13,319 bases of DNA from Myxococcales bacterium (GTDB lineage Bacteria; Myxococcota_A; Polyangia; Polyangiales; Polyangiaceae), in NCBI GenBank assembly GCA_023248785.1, contig JAHFDX010000012.1, positions 1 to 13,319 of the forward strand. The letters run 5' to 3'. The notes below the pieces were generated by a model. It worked only from the letters and a program-made list of their open reading frames with translations. It was not told the DNA's origin and did not search any database. The translations under genes were made by a program, and so were the position numbers. Positions within the stretch are counted from its first letter, which is position 1. Each line of letters begins with the position of its first letter. This document shows, piece by piece, positions 1-8,492 of this stretch.

Positions 1-882
1 ACCAAGGTGTTTCTCTACGGCGAGCTCGACGACGGCTCTCTCTACATCGTGATGGAATACTTGGAGGGAAAGAACCTTAATCAAACGGTTCGCGCAGACG
101 GCCCGTTTTCGATGGAGCGTGCGCTTCCGATTCTCATTGCGGTGAGCGGTGCACTCGATGAGGCGCACCGATTTGGGATCATCCATCGCGATCTGAAGCC
201 CGAGAACATTTTCTTATGCCAGTCACAGTCGGTGAAAGACTACCCAAAGGTGCTCGATTTCGGCCTTGCGAAAGTCGGTGAGCGTCAAATGCGGCCGGGG
301 TCGGTTATCTTAACGCAAGAAGGCATGGTTTTCGGCACGCCCGAATTCATGAGCCCCGAGCAGGCGCAAGGAAAAACGCCGGTTCCATCGAGCGATATCT
401 ACGCGCTTGCCGTGATCCTTTATGAAGTGCTCACAGGAAAGCTCCCGTTCGATGCAAAGTCGCCGATGGACTACATCCATCTGCATGTCACAGCGAAGCC
501 CATTCCCCTCAATCAACGCATTGCTGGAAAGGTCTTTCCGCAGCCTCTGCAAGATGTGATCGAACGAGCGCTTCAGAAAGCGCCCGAGGATCGCTACATC
601 ACCGCGGCCGAATTTGCCCAGGCCTTGGGTGCGGTACTCCATGACACGGAACTGCCCACTCATCTGCGCGCGTCGTCGAAGATGCATGCGGCGAGCCTGG
701 CCCCATCGCTACCACCGCCACCCGGCGTGGTGTCCGAGATCCCGCCCAATATGCCCACAATTCCAACGCCGCCGCGTGAACGAGGGACGGGCCTAAGCGC
801 GGGCATGTTGGTGCTGCTGGCCCTTGCGTTTCTCGTTCTCGGTGCCGCCATTGCGGTTCTAGGAATGAAGGCCTTGAGATAG
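1..882 (+). CDS. Ser/Thr protein kinase, C-terminal part (5' end outside window)
   Basis: Hanks-type kinase that would phosphorylate Ser/Thr on cytoplasmic targets. The frame is open from base 1 (Thr-Lys-Val), so the N-lobe with the glycine loop and ATP-binding Lys lies upstream; the GTG at 7 is not the true start. Numbering from the first codon: hinge region YIVMEYLEG about 15-23, catalytic loop HRDLKPEN about 62-69, DFG at 86-88, activation-loop GTP..MSPEQ about 112-121, then SDIYALAVILYEVLTGKLPF. All catalytic residues visible in the fragment are intact. A Pro-rich linker (about 235-260) follows, then one hydrophobic segment (about 266-288) and only a few residues, so the protein is tail-anchored with no PASTA or other outer sensor domain. 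The penicillin-binding protein gene begins 51 bp downstream on the same strand, which hints at a cell-wall connection but does not prove one. Confidence 0.93.
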   Translation, partial: TKVFLYGELDDGSLYIVMEYLEGKNLNQTVRADGPFSMERALPILIAVSGALDEAHRFGIIHRDLKPENIFLCQSQSVKDYPKVLDFGLAKVGERQMRPGSVILTQEGMVFGTPEFMSPEQAQGKTPVPSSDIYALAVILYEVLTGKLPFDAKSPMDYIHLHVTAKPIPLNQRIAGKVFPQPLQDVIERALQKAPEDRYITAAEFAQALGAVLHDTELPTHLRASSKMHAASLAPSLPPPPGVVSEIPPNMPTIPTPPRERGTGLSAGMLVLLALAFLVLGAAIAVLGMKALR

Positions 883-933
883 CAGTACGGCGCCCTTTGA
901 CCCGCAGGCGTCGCTCGCGGTACACGAAGAAGA

Positions 934-3462
934 GTGCCTCACGAACCTGGGCCGCGAATACCTTCCTCGTCGCCGAGCGTTCTTCCAAGGAACGTGCGTA
1001 CCACGAATGCCGAACCGCCTTCCGATCCATTGGGTGGGCACAAGACTCCTCCGCGAAAAACGTGGCGTGCGAGCCTTTGGAAGTGGACGAAGCGCTTTTC
1101 CGTGGCGGCGTTCGTGCTCGCGGTACTTTCGGCGGTCACTCTTTACTTCGTAATCCATCATTTCGAGCGCGATTTGCCCGATGTCAGCGACTTGCGCGCG
1201 AACTATCGCCCTCCACAAGTAACACGCGTTCTTGCGCGTGATGGCACGCTTCTCGCGGAGCTCTTTGTGGAGCGGCGAACCGTGGTTCCGATCGAATCGC
1301 TGCCAAACCATGTGAAGCTTGCGGTATTGGCCGCCGAGGATGCGCGCTTCTACGAACACGAAGGGCTGAACTACTTTGGGATCGCGAGGGCCATGCTTCG
1401 TAACCTCAAGGCAGGTCGCACCGTGCAGGGTGGATCCACCATCACGCAGCAGGTCGTAAAAAATGTCCTTCTTGATTCCGAGCGCACCTACCGACGCAAG
1501 ATCCGCGAAGCACTCCTTTCGCGCAAACTTGAGCAGTCTCTGACGAAAGACCAGATCCTCGAATTGTATCTGAACCATATCTATTTTGGTCACGGGCGAT
1601 ATGGCATCGAAGAAGCAGCGCGCGATTACTTCGGAAAGAGCGCGCGCGAGCTCTCGATCGCACAAGCTGCCTTGATGGCAGGCATCGTCGCCGGACCCGA
1701 ATCGTTTTCGCCGAGACGTGATCTCAAAAAAGCACTTGTCAGGCAGGATTATGTGCTCAGGCAAATGCGAGCACAGCGGTTTTTGAGCGACGAACAATAT
1801 GAGCAAGCAAAGAATGAAGTGATCGAGCTTTCGCCCGGCCAGGATGTGAAGAGTGAGCTCGCTCCTGAGGCCGTCGAGATTGCGCGAAAACTCCTTGCTA
1901 CGCTCGAACCGGAACGTGCAAAATTTGGCGGATTTACGATCACAACCAGCATTGATCCAAGAATGCAGGCCAGCGCTCGCAAGGCCATTCGCGAAGCTCT
2001 TTCGGCGTACGACAAGCGCCATGGGCTCTCGTCCGCGCTCAAGATTCCAAAGGCTGCACAAACGAAAAAGGCAGCGAAGGGAAGAACGGCACCCGCGAAG
2101 GATGTCGTTTATCAGGGAACGCCGGATTACTCGCAGCATCGCGTTTATGTTGGGACGGTTCTTTCGAGCGATGACAATGCAGGCACCTTTAACGTCCAAG
2201 TGGGGACAGCGATCGGCACAGTTCGGTTGACGGATTTTGAGCGTTACAACCCACAAAAACTCGCGCCCTCCGCATTCGCTCCTGTGGGTGCACAGCTGCG
2301 CGTGAGCTTGCTTGCGCCCGTTCCTCAATCCGCCGATAAGGTTTCGACCGAAGTGCGGGTCCCGCTACGACTCGAGCTTGGACCGCAAGGTGCGCTGGTT
2401 GCGCTCGATACGCGGACGCGGCATGTCATTGCGATCGTTGGAAGTTACGAATTGTCGGCGGGCGGTCTCGACAGAGCCATGCAGTCGAAGCGCCAACCGG
2501 GGTCCACGTTCAAGCCGGTCGTTTATTCCTATGCCTTGCACATCCGTCGCGTCACGCCCGCGTCGCGTATCGATGTGACCCCCGATGTGTTCGAAGGAAA
2601 TTACCGACCTTTGAACTACGAGGGGTGGCAAGGTAAAGACGCAGTTTCGTTGCGTGATGCGATTGCCAACTCGATCAATCTTGTCGCCGTACGCGTGCTT
2701 CGAGATGTGGGGCCACGTAACGTTGTGCCGTGGGCGCAGGCGCTTGGGATTCAATCGCATCTTGGTGCGGACCTGTCCCTGGCGCTTGGAAGTTACGAGG
2801 TCACACCGCTCGAGTTGTGCGGGGCCTATGCGACCTTTGCGGGCGGAGGTACGTACATTGCGCCGCAGGTTGTGACGAGGATCGTGGGTCCAGACGGAAA
2901 GGAAGTTACGCTCCCAACGCCAACGCCGTCTCGGCGGGTCATGGATGAGGCCGAGGCATATGTCACAACGCATCTACTAGCGAGCGTCGTCGACTACGGA
3001 ACGGGTGCCCGCGCGAGAGCTCTTGGCCGTCCCGTGGCAGGAAAAACCGGCACAAGCAATGAGTCGAAAGACACTTGGTTTGCGGGGTATACGTCCGAGA
3101 TCGCCGCGGTTGCGTGGATCGGATACGATGACAACAAGCCTCTCGGAGCAAGCGAGACCGGCGGAGGGACAGCGCTGCCAGCGTGGGTGATGTTCATGAA
3201 AGGAGCGCACGAGGGGCGACCAAAGAGTGAATTTGCGCGCCCGTCTTCCGGCATTACCGTGATCAAGATCGACAAACGGACAGGATTTTTGCCTTACCCG
3301 GACGATGCGGATGTGTACGACGAAGTTTTTCTCTCCGGAACCGAACCAGTGGAAGTGGCCACTCCTCCAGAGTCCGACGCTGGGGCCGCGATGGATGCGA
3401 TGTCATCTTCAAACGTGTCTGACGCGTCGGTTAGTCCGAGGGATGCGGGCGTAGACCCATGA
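934..3462 (+). CDS. Class A penicillin-binding protein, PBP1A type (bifunctional transglycosylase/transpeptidase)
   Basis: Polymerises lipid II into glycan strands and cross-links stem peptides at the outer face of the inner membrane. It has 842 residues, typical of PBP1A. Layout: cytoplasmic tail 1-53, one membrane segment about 54-76, GT51 domain about 90-265 with catalytic Glu135 in EDARFYEHEG, GGSTITQQ at 166-173, and the RKIREALLSRKLEQ and FGHGRYGIEEAA motifs. A Lys/Ala-rich linker (about 366-390) precedes an OB-like insert (about 402-465). The transpeptidase domain has S*TFK with Ser524, SIN at 580-582 and KTGT at 704-707. The last 30 residues are a low-complexity Ser/Asp/Ala tail. The start is GTG; there is no in-frame ATG before the catalytic region, and GTG at 994 is an alternative. 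The stop overlaps the next ATG by four bases (ATGA). Both active sites look intact. Confidence 0.95.
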   Translation: MPHEPGPRIPSSSPSVLPRNVRTTNAEPPSDPLGGHKTPPRKTWRASLWKWTKRFSVAAFVLAVLSAVTLYFVIHHFERDLPDVSDLRANYRPPQVTRVLARDGTLLAELFVERRTVVPIESLPNHVKLAVLAAEDARFYEHEGLNYFGIARAMLRNLKAGRTVQGGSTITQQVVKNVLLDSERTYRRKIREALLSRKLEQSLTKDQILELYLNHIYFGHGRYGIEEAARDYFGKSARELSIAQAALMAGIVAGPESFSPRRDLKKALVRQDYVLRQMRAQRFLSDEQYEQAKNEVIELSPGQDVKSELAPEAVEIARKLLATLEPERAKFGGFTITTSIDPRMQASARKAIREALSAYDKRHGLSSALKIPKAAQTKKAAKGRTAPAKDVVYQGTPDYSQHRVYVGTVLSSDDNAGTFNVQVGTAIGTVRLTDFERYNPQKLAPSAFAPVGAQLRVSLLAPVPQSADKVSTEVRVPLRLELGPQGALVALDTRTRHVIAIVGSYELSAGGLDRAMQSKRQPGSTFKPVVYSYALHIRRVTPASRIDVTPDVFEGNYRPLNYEGWQGKDAVSLRDAIANSINLVAVRVLRDVGPRNVVPWAQALGIQSHLGADLSLALGSYEVTPLELCGAYATFAGGGTYIAPQVVTRIVGPDGKEVTLPTPTPSRRVMDEAEAYVTTHLLASVVDYGTGARARALGRPVAGKTGTSNESKDTWFAGYTSEIAAVAWIGYDDNKPLGASETGGGTALPAWVMFMKGAHEGRPKSEFARPSSGITVIKIDKRTGFLPYPDDADVYDEVFLSGTEPVEVATPPESDAGAAMDAMSSSNVSDASVSPRDAGVDP

Positions 3463-4715
3463 GCGCGATTCGCCCGATCGCATTTTTCACTGTTGTCCTT
3501 GTTGCGGAGAGTGCACACGCGGCGGCGATTGATCAGGTTGCGAAGAACAGCCTTGAGCAATTGTCGAAAGTGGGTACGGGCGTGACGTGCGTGGTGGCGT
3601 CGCTTATCACCGACGTTACCGCGACTGACCCCGAAGGACTTCGGGCGCGTGTTGCGCGAGCCATTGCGATGCAATGGGGTCGAAGGGCTCACGTGGAGCC
3701 GAAATCTCACACGATGGCGCAGGCTGAACTTGTCGCCCAAAAGAAACATGTGCTTTTTGTGCAACCGGAAATTAGGAACGGAGAACTCCTCCTCCGTGTC
3801 CGAACGTTGCAACCTCGCGGAAATGTTTGGGATCGCTCGGTCGACAGATCTCCGATCACTTCGAAAGAAGCCCTTGTGCGCGTGCGCGTCGACTCAGAAA
3901 TTCGAGCATTTCTTCGACCGATTCTTCTCGAGGAGGCCAAGTCGACGACGTTTTTGCAGCCCCTTGGCCGCGTGTCGGCGCTGGCCTGTGGCGACGTTCG
4001 CAATGATGGTTCGCTTGAGCTCATTGCGGTGACGACGTCACGCGTGTCCATTGCCTCGTTACGGCAGGGTGCCTTTCACGAGATCGAGTCGCTTGCGTGG
4101 CCTCGGGAGCTTGCGCTCCTTCCAGCGCGTTTGCGCGAACCTCTCGCGGTGGTCGAGGTTACCGAAAACGGTGCGCTCGGTATTGGACATTCTGATCGCG
4201 GCTTTTCGACGTGGGACGATGGCGTTTGGAAATCGGAGAAGACGTGGCGTCTCGATGCCACGGGTGTGGTCAATTTCCGTTACCAAATTGGCCGACCAAA
4301 GAGTGCCTTCATCACCGTCACTCCGCCGACTGGACTCGACGTGCAGGTGTTTGACGCGATTGCTGGAACTGAATTTGCCTCTCTCGGGCTCACGCTGCGG
4401 GCGTTCGCGCTGCGCGAACCCTCAGGACGACTTTACGTGATGGTTGGAAACAATGCTCCCGTGATACTCGACGACGTCGGCGCGCAGGTAGCACTCGGCG
4501 ATCTCGATCTCGACGGCGTGCTGGAAGTGGTGACAACGTCCAATGGTGCATCTGAGCGCTTGCGCGTCGTGTCGCTCACCGCGGGAGCACCTAAGATTCG
4601 TTGGGAACAAGAGAGCGCGGATCCAATTCGTTCGGTGACCGTGTGCCCTCCTGAAGCGGCGAGCAAGCCATCGATTGTCGCTGTGACCGATCGGCAGGTG
4701 TGGCGTGTTTGGTAG
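3459..4715 (+). CDS. Exported FG-GAP/VCBS-like repeat protein of unknown function
   Basis: I do not recognise a named family for the whole 418-residue protein. The first 22 residues look like a Sec signal peptide (hydrophobic FFTVVLVAES, then AHAAA). Residues about 25-165 form an alpha/beta N-terminal region without a motif I can name. The C-terminal half holds two stretches of the FG-GAP/VCBS type: GDVRNDGSLELIAVT (178-192) and GDLDLDGVLEVVTTS (347-361). In that family the Asp-rich loops bind calcium within beta-propeller blades, so a small periplasmic or outer-surface propeller is likely by inference. The start ATG overlaps the PBP stop by four bases and its end overlaps the next gene by 11 bases, so it is probably translated by coupling as part of the same operon. 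Position between a PBP and a binding protein suggests an envelope role. Confidence 0.8.
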   Translation: MSAIRPIAFFTVVLVAESAHAAAIDQVAKNSLEQLSKVGTGVTCVVASLITDVTATDPEGLRARVARAIAMQWGRRAHVEPKSHTMAQAELVAQKKHVLFVQPEIRNGELLLRVRTLQPRGNVWDRSVDRSPITSKEALVRVRVDSEIRAFLRPILLEEAKSTTFLQPLGRVSALACGDVRNDGSLELIAVTTSRVSIASLRQGAFHEIESLAWPRELALLPARLREPLAVVEVTENGALGIGHSDRGFSTWDDGVWKSEKTWRLDATGVVNFRYQIGRPKSAFITVTPPTGLDVQVFDAIAGTEFASLGLTLRAFALREPSGRLYVMVGNNAPVILDDVGAQVALGDLDLDGVLEVVTTSNGASERLRVVSLTAGAPKIRWEQESADPIRSVTVCPPEAASKPSIVAVTDRQVWRVW

Positions 4716-6039
4716 GCCTTCGCGTCGTGGCGTCCTTCTCGCGACGCTCTCATCGCTTACATGTGCGCGCATGAGCAACGCGAGTCCTCGCTCGCGTACA
4801 GGCGGGCGCATGACTTTTCGCATTCCGTGGAACCTCGAGCGAATCGATCCGCACGCGGCCGATGACATGTGTGCGGCATTCTTTGGGAGCGCGCTCTTCG
4901 ATGGCTTGTATCGTGAGAACGAGGATGCTTCCGGCATCGAGCCATCGCTTGCGGCTGACTTGCCGCGCGAAGAGAACGACGGGTGTACTGTATCGCTCCG
5001 TGAGGGGCTCGTCACAGCAGCCGGGCGATCCATCGAAGCGCGTGAGGTTGTGTCGTCCATGGATCGCACAGCTCGGTTTGGCGGGACAGCGTGGGCATTT
5101 AGCATTCCGAAACCAACGGTGACCGAAACGGGGCAATTGCGCTTCAAGGTGCGCGATGGCAAACATCTCGCGCGCGTGCTGGCATCTCCATGGATGGCCA
5201 TAGTTCCGCGTGGATTCTCACCATCGACTCCCGATGGGACAGGACCCTTTCGGGCACGCATCACACATGATGGCCTGATGCTTGTGCGTAACGACCGCTC
5301 CGCGTGCGGATCATCGTACCTCGACGAGTTACGAATTTATCGCGCCTCAGATCTTTCGGACTCGCTGCGATCCTTCGAAGCTGCGCGTGACGATCTTGGG
5401 TGGCACGGCCTTGGGTTGTACGACAAACGCAGGGGCGCGCGTGCCTTCGATGCGGGCACGGTTGGCTGGATCGTACTTCGCGTGGGTCGCGACGCGGGCG
5501 CATGGGATGCGCCGGGGGTTGCGCAGTCGATCGCGGACGGAATTTTACCCGAGTCATTTGCACCCTTCCGCATGGGCCCTTCGTGGCCGCGGGGCGATGC
5601 GGCGGCGTGGGGGGGGGCGCCGGTAGACCTTTTGGTGCCCGAACGCGAACCATTTTTGGCGGACGTTGCAAAACAGGTCGCTGCGTCTATCAGTACTCCG
5701 GGACACGAGGTGTCCGTGCGCAGCGAGAACAAGGCGGCCTTCGCTCGACGCCTTCGCGATCGGTCTTTTGCGTTCGCGGTCCATGCAATGGCGCGTCCGG
5801 CACGTGGCGCGCGAGGGGCGTTTGCGGCAATCCTTGCAATCGACGATCCGAATCATGCACGTCTTCGCATGAAGGGCGCACCGCAGGGCGATGTCTCACC
5901 GCGCGTCCTTTCGCGCATGACGCGCCTCGGCGTCCTGGGTGACGTCAACGTTGTCGGTGGTGTCACGAACGACGTTGCGCTTCCTTTGCTGTCTGCTGGT
6001 GGAGTTGCGTGGGGCTCAGTCTTTCGTCGAGGGCCTTAA
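4705..6039 (+). CDS. Family 5 (oligopeptide-type) extracellular substrate-binding protein, no permease nearby
   Basis: Matches the SBP_bac_5 (OppA/DppA/MppA) fold in several places: LERIDPHAADD (44-54) followed by FDGLYR, PSLAADLP (80-87), CTVSLREGL (94-102) and DGTGPFR (177-183). Proteins of this family bind peptides, nickel or similar ligands outside the cytoplasmic membrane. At 444 residues it is shorter than the usual 500 or more. The N-terminus reads PSRRGVLLATLSSLTCA, with a twin Arg followed by a hydrophobic stretch, so Tat export is plausible; Cys20 could even be lipidated, although the context is a poor lipobox. The start is GTG at 4705, overlapping the upstream stop by 11 bases, with a weak AGG six bases before it. 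No ABC permease or ATPase is in the window, and a histidine kinase follows directly. A 9-G tract lies at codons 302-305. Confidence 0.85.
   Translation: MFGRPSRRGVLLATLSSLTCARMSNASPRSRTGGRMTFRIPWNLERIDPHAADDMCAAFFGSALFDGLYRENEDASGIEPSLAADLPREENDGCTVSLREGLVTAAGRSIEAREVVSSMDRTARFGGTAWAFSIPKPTVTETGQLRFKVRDGKHLARVLASPWMAIVPRGFSPSTPDGTGPFRARITHDGLMLVRNDRSACGSSYLDELRIYRASDLSDSLRSFEAARDDLGWHGLGLYDKRRGARAFDAGTVGWIVLRVGRDAGAWDAPGVAQSIADGILPESFAPFRMGPSWPRGDAAAWGGAPVDLLVPEREPFLADVAKQVAASISTPGHEVSVRSENKAAFARRLRDRSFAFAVHAMARPARGARGAFAAILAIDDPNHARLRMKGAPQGDVSPRVLSRMTRLGVLGDVNVVGGVTNDVALPLLSAGGVAWGSVFRRGP
5609..5617 (+). repeat. Nine-base G homopolymer inside the substrate-binding protein gene
   Basis: Nine consecutive G fall across codons TGG GGG GGG GCG (Trp302-Ala305). 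Tracts of this length are known slippage sites in other bacteria. Losing one G would bring a stop within about ten bases (near 5626); gaining one G would move reading into a frame that stays open to about 5942, giving a different C-terminus. As sequenced, the tract leaves the gene in frame. A sequencing artefact in the tract length cannot be excluded. Confidence 0.8.
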
Positions 6040-6040
6040 C

Positions 6041-7711
6041 GTGCGGTTGGGACCACGGCTCGTACTGGCATTTTCGGCCATCGCTATCCTGTCGGTGGCT
6101 GGATTGGGTGCAGCCCTCCGCGAGGATCGGCGGAATCGCGAAACTGCTCGTTTTCAAAACGAAGTCGAATCGGCCTGCGTGCGAGTCATGGCAGAAATTG
6201 AACGCCAGGCAAAACGCGATTCCGTATTACTCGACAACGCATGCAATGCGGGAGAACTGGTCGACCGCGCGCTGGTTGCGTTGGAGGCCGACGAAATGGC
6301 CGAACGCCGTTTGGGATTTTCATCGCTTGTGCCGCGCGCGCGGGAAGCATTCGACTTAGACGAACTCGTTCTTTCAACGGACAAGTTTGACGTCTTGGGC
6401 GCCGACCCAAGAGCCTCCGGGTCGGTCGTGCAGACTCGTTGGGGTGAGGTGATGAAGCACCTCAATGTTTCCGTGAATTACGTGAAGCAAATCGAGTGGC
6501 TTCTTGCGACCGGCTGCAAGCGAACGTCGCACGGACACACAGTGGTCCTGCTCGGAGCGCGCAAACTTGCGCCACTCGCGTCGCGCATCGGTGCCACCGT
6601 GGGCGCCGAGGTCGAGCTCGATCTGGGAACCGCTCCCAACGGTGCGTTTGCGAGCGCCAAGTGCAAACTGGTCGACTCGATGAAAAACGAAGTTCCGCTG
6701 CGCGTACGAAGATCGACTGGGCCACTTCATGTTGAACTTGCTCGCCTCGATCGATCCATCGCGTACGCCGCCATGGCAGCGATTGGAATTGCCCTTCTCT
6801 TTGCGGTGCTTTTGGCCCGCAGTTTGGGAAGACCGCTCTCTGTTCTCGCCACGGAAGCAGAGAAGGTCGCTACGGGTGGAGCAAAGCCCCTCGCGCTCCA
6901 AGCAGGCGGAGAAGTGGGTGCGCTCGTGACAGCATTCAATCGAATGCTGAACGACCTTGGGCGTGCGCAACGAAGAGTAGCAGTCCTGAACCGCGTTGCT
7001 GCATGGCGCGAGGTTGCGCGTCGCGTGGCGCATGAGGTGAAGAATCCGCTCCTCCCCATTCGCGCGTCCATTGAAACGCTGCGCAGGTTGCGCGGCCGAA
7101 ACGATCCAGCCTTCGACGACTATTTCGACGAAGCGACCATCACCGTGCTCGACGAAGTCCATCGAATCTCCAATATTGTAACTGAATTCACTACATTTGC
7201 GCGTTTGCCAGCGCCTAAGTTTGAGTCGGTCGATCTTGCTGCGGTGTGCAAGCACTGCCTGACCTTGCAGCAGGCTGCGACTCCCAATATTCGTTACGAC
7301 CTGCGCCTTGACCGAGGTGCACACATCGTCTCGGCCGATCGTGCGCAGGTGACTCAAGTGCTTCTCAACTTGCTGAAGAACGCGGCTGATGCACTTGAAG
7401 GAAAAGCGGATCCGCACGTCCTTTTGGCATTGGCAATGACGGGCAAGAGTGCAGTTGAAATCACGGTGTCCGATAACGGCCCAGGCATTCCTGATGCTTT
7501 TGTCGGAATGCTCTTCGAACCCTACGCAACGACGAAGAAGCAAGGCACGGGCTTGGGGCTTGCGATTGCACAACGCATTGCGGTCGAACATGGTGGGGAA
7601 CTTCGCTACGAACCAGCGTGGGGCAGCGGCGCGCAATTCGTGCTCCTTTTGCCGCTGGATCGCACGCCCACGAGCAAGTCAGGACCCGTTTCGAACTTGC
7701 CATCAACGTAG
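6041..7711 (+). CDS. NtrY-like membrane sensor histidine kinase
   Basis: Two-component sensor that autophosphorylates on His and passes the phosphate to a response regulator, which is absent here. I place the start at GTG 6041, with GAGGG (6029-6033) seven bases upstream; the open frame extends back to 5939 but those 34 codons overlap the preceding gene. The protein has 556 residues. Layout: membrane segment about 5-26, an outer domain of about 210 residues with no motif I can name (four Cys), membrane segment about 239-259, HAMP about 260-312, HisKA with His331 in RVAHEVKNPLLPIR (close to the NtrY form of the H-box), N-box NLLKNAADAL about 443-452, DNGPGIP 478-484, an F-box-like LFEPYATTK, and GTGLGLAI 502-509. 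All catalytic boxes are intact. The one-base gap to the substrate-binding protein gene implies coupled expression. Confidence 0.93.
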   Translation: MRLGPRLVLAFSAIAILSVAGLGAALREDRRNRETARFQNEVESACVRVMAEIERQAKRDSVLLDNACNAGELVDRALVALEADEMAERRLGFSSLVPRAREAFDLDELVLSTDKFDVLGADPRASGSVVQTRWGEVMKHLNVSVNYVKQIEWLLATGCKRTSHGHTVVLLGARKLAPLASRIGATVGAEVELDLGTAPNGAFASAKCKLVDSMKNEVPLRVRRSTGPLHVELARLDRSIAYAAMAAIGIALLFAVLLARSLGRPLSVLATEAEKVATGGAKPLALQAGGEVGALVTAFNRMLNDLGRAQRRVAVLNRVAAWREVARRVAHEVKNPLLPIRASIETLRRLRGRNDPAFDDYFDEATITVLDEVHRISNIVTEFTTFARLPAPKFESVDLAAVCKHCLTLQQAATPNIRYDLRLDRGAHIVSADRAQVTQVLLNLLKNAADALEGKADPHVLLALAMTGKSAVEITVSDNGPGIPDAFVGMLFEPYATTKKQGTGLGLAIAQRIAVEHGGELRYEPAWGSGAQFVLLLPLDRTPTSKSGPVSNLPST

Positions 7712-7722
7712 GGCGTGCTCGA

Positions 7723-8460
7723 ATGGCGCCGATGACTCCTTCCCCAACGATCGCGTCTCCGGCGAGCGTGACGACAGCCCTAAGTGCCTCTCAGCGACTC
7801 TATGTTGCGTTAGCAGTAACATTTGTCGCATGCCTGATTCTTGGCGACGTGATTGGCGGCAAGGCAGTGGCGACTTCACTCGGTCCAGTCTCCGTTGGCC
7901 TGATCCCGTTTCCGGTCACTTTTCTGCTGACCGACATTGTCAATGATTTCTACGGACGGTCGGGGGCCCGATTTCTGACGGTTCTCGGCTTTTGTATGGC
8001 CGTTCTTGCGTGGCTTATTTTGCAAGTCACTACGGTTATGCCCATCGACAAAGGGTCGTATTTTCAACAGGCGGAATACGCAAAAATCTTTGGCGGAAGC
8101 GCACAACTTTTTGTCGCCTCTATGGTTGCGTATCTTGTCGGTCAATTCCTCGACATTTATGTTTTTCAATGGTGGAAGGCACTCACTCAATCGCGACACT
8201 TATGGGTGCGTGCTACCGGATCAACGGTGCTATCCCAGCTTGTCGACACAGCAGCAATCAACGTGATTTTTTGGAAATGGACGGCAAATCAATCCTGGGG
8301 TTGGATCTTTGCAAAAATTGTTCGCGAATATGGAATAAAGGTTGTGATCGCTTTTGCATTGACGCCCTTTGTCTATGCGCTGCATTCCCTCATTGTGAGG
8401 GGACTCGGACTCCAGCCAGAACCTGCGTCAGGCTCGGTGTCCGTCCGATCGTCCGGATGA
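7723..8460 (+). CDS. yhhQ: Queuosine precursor transporter, YhhQ/VUT family
   Basis: Inner-membrane carrier of the VUT family, whose characterised member YhhQ imports queuine precursors (preQ0/preQ1) for tRNA queuosine. The start is ATG at 7723 (245 residues), 11 bases after the kinase stop and about 9 bases after an AGGG; the open frame reaches back to 7618 inside the kinase gene, and ATG 7732 is an alternative. About six hydrophobic segments are visible. Family signatures are LILGDVIGGKA (38-48), FPVTFLLTDI..DFYGR (63-79), GSTVLSQLVDT (166-176) and the late YGIKVVIAFALTPFVYAL. The tail after about residue 230 is polar. No queuosine biosynthesis gene is in the window, so the substrate rests on family identity only. 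Confidence 0.9.
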   Translation: MAPMTPSPTIASPASVTTALSASQRLYVALAVTFVACLILGDVIGGKAVATSLGPVSVGLIPFPVTFLLTDIVNDFYGRSGARFLTVLGFCMAVLAWLILQVTTVMPIDKGSYFQQAEYAKIFGGSAQLFVASMVAYLVGQFLDIYVFQWWKALTQSRHLWVRATGSTVLSQLVDTAAINVIFWKWTANQSWGWIFAKIVREYGIKVVIAFALTPFVYALHSLIVRGLGLQPEPASGSVSVRSSG

Positions 8461-8464
8461 CAAC

Positions 8465-8492
8465 CCCATGAAAACAAGCCCATGAAAACAAC
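8465..8492 (+). repeat. 14-bp tandem duplication at the start of the basic protein gene
   Basis: Two adjacent copies of CCCATGAAAACAAG (second copy ends in C) occupy 8465-8478 and 8479-8492. Each contains an ATG. The second ATG (8482) opens the 151-residue gene. The first (8468) opens a five-codon frame, Met-Lys-Thr-Ser-Pro, whose TGA (8483-8485) overlaps the second ATG in the ATGA arrangement of coupled genes. Neither start has an evident Shine-Dalgarno. Confidence 0.85.

Noticed and set aside
859..2328. 489-codon open frame on the minus strand, opposite the PBP gene
   Set aside because: It lies entirely antisense to a gene with intact GT51 motifs and its translation has no recognisable domain; it is a by-product of codon bias in the real frame.
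5400..5942. 180-codon + strand frame overlapping the binding-protein gene
   Set aside because: Out-of-frame reading of that gene with no domain; only relevant as the frame entered if the 9-G tract gained a base.
6374..7636. 420-codon open frame on the minus strand, opposite the histidine kinase
   Set aside because: Antisense to well-conserved kinase boxes, with a composition (Arg/Cys/His-rich) typical of a shadow frame.
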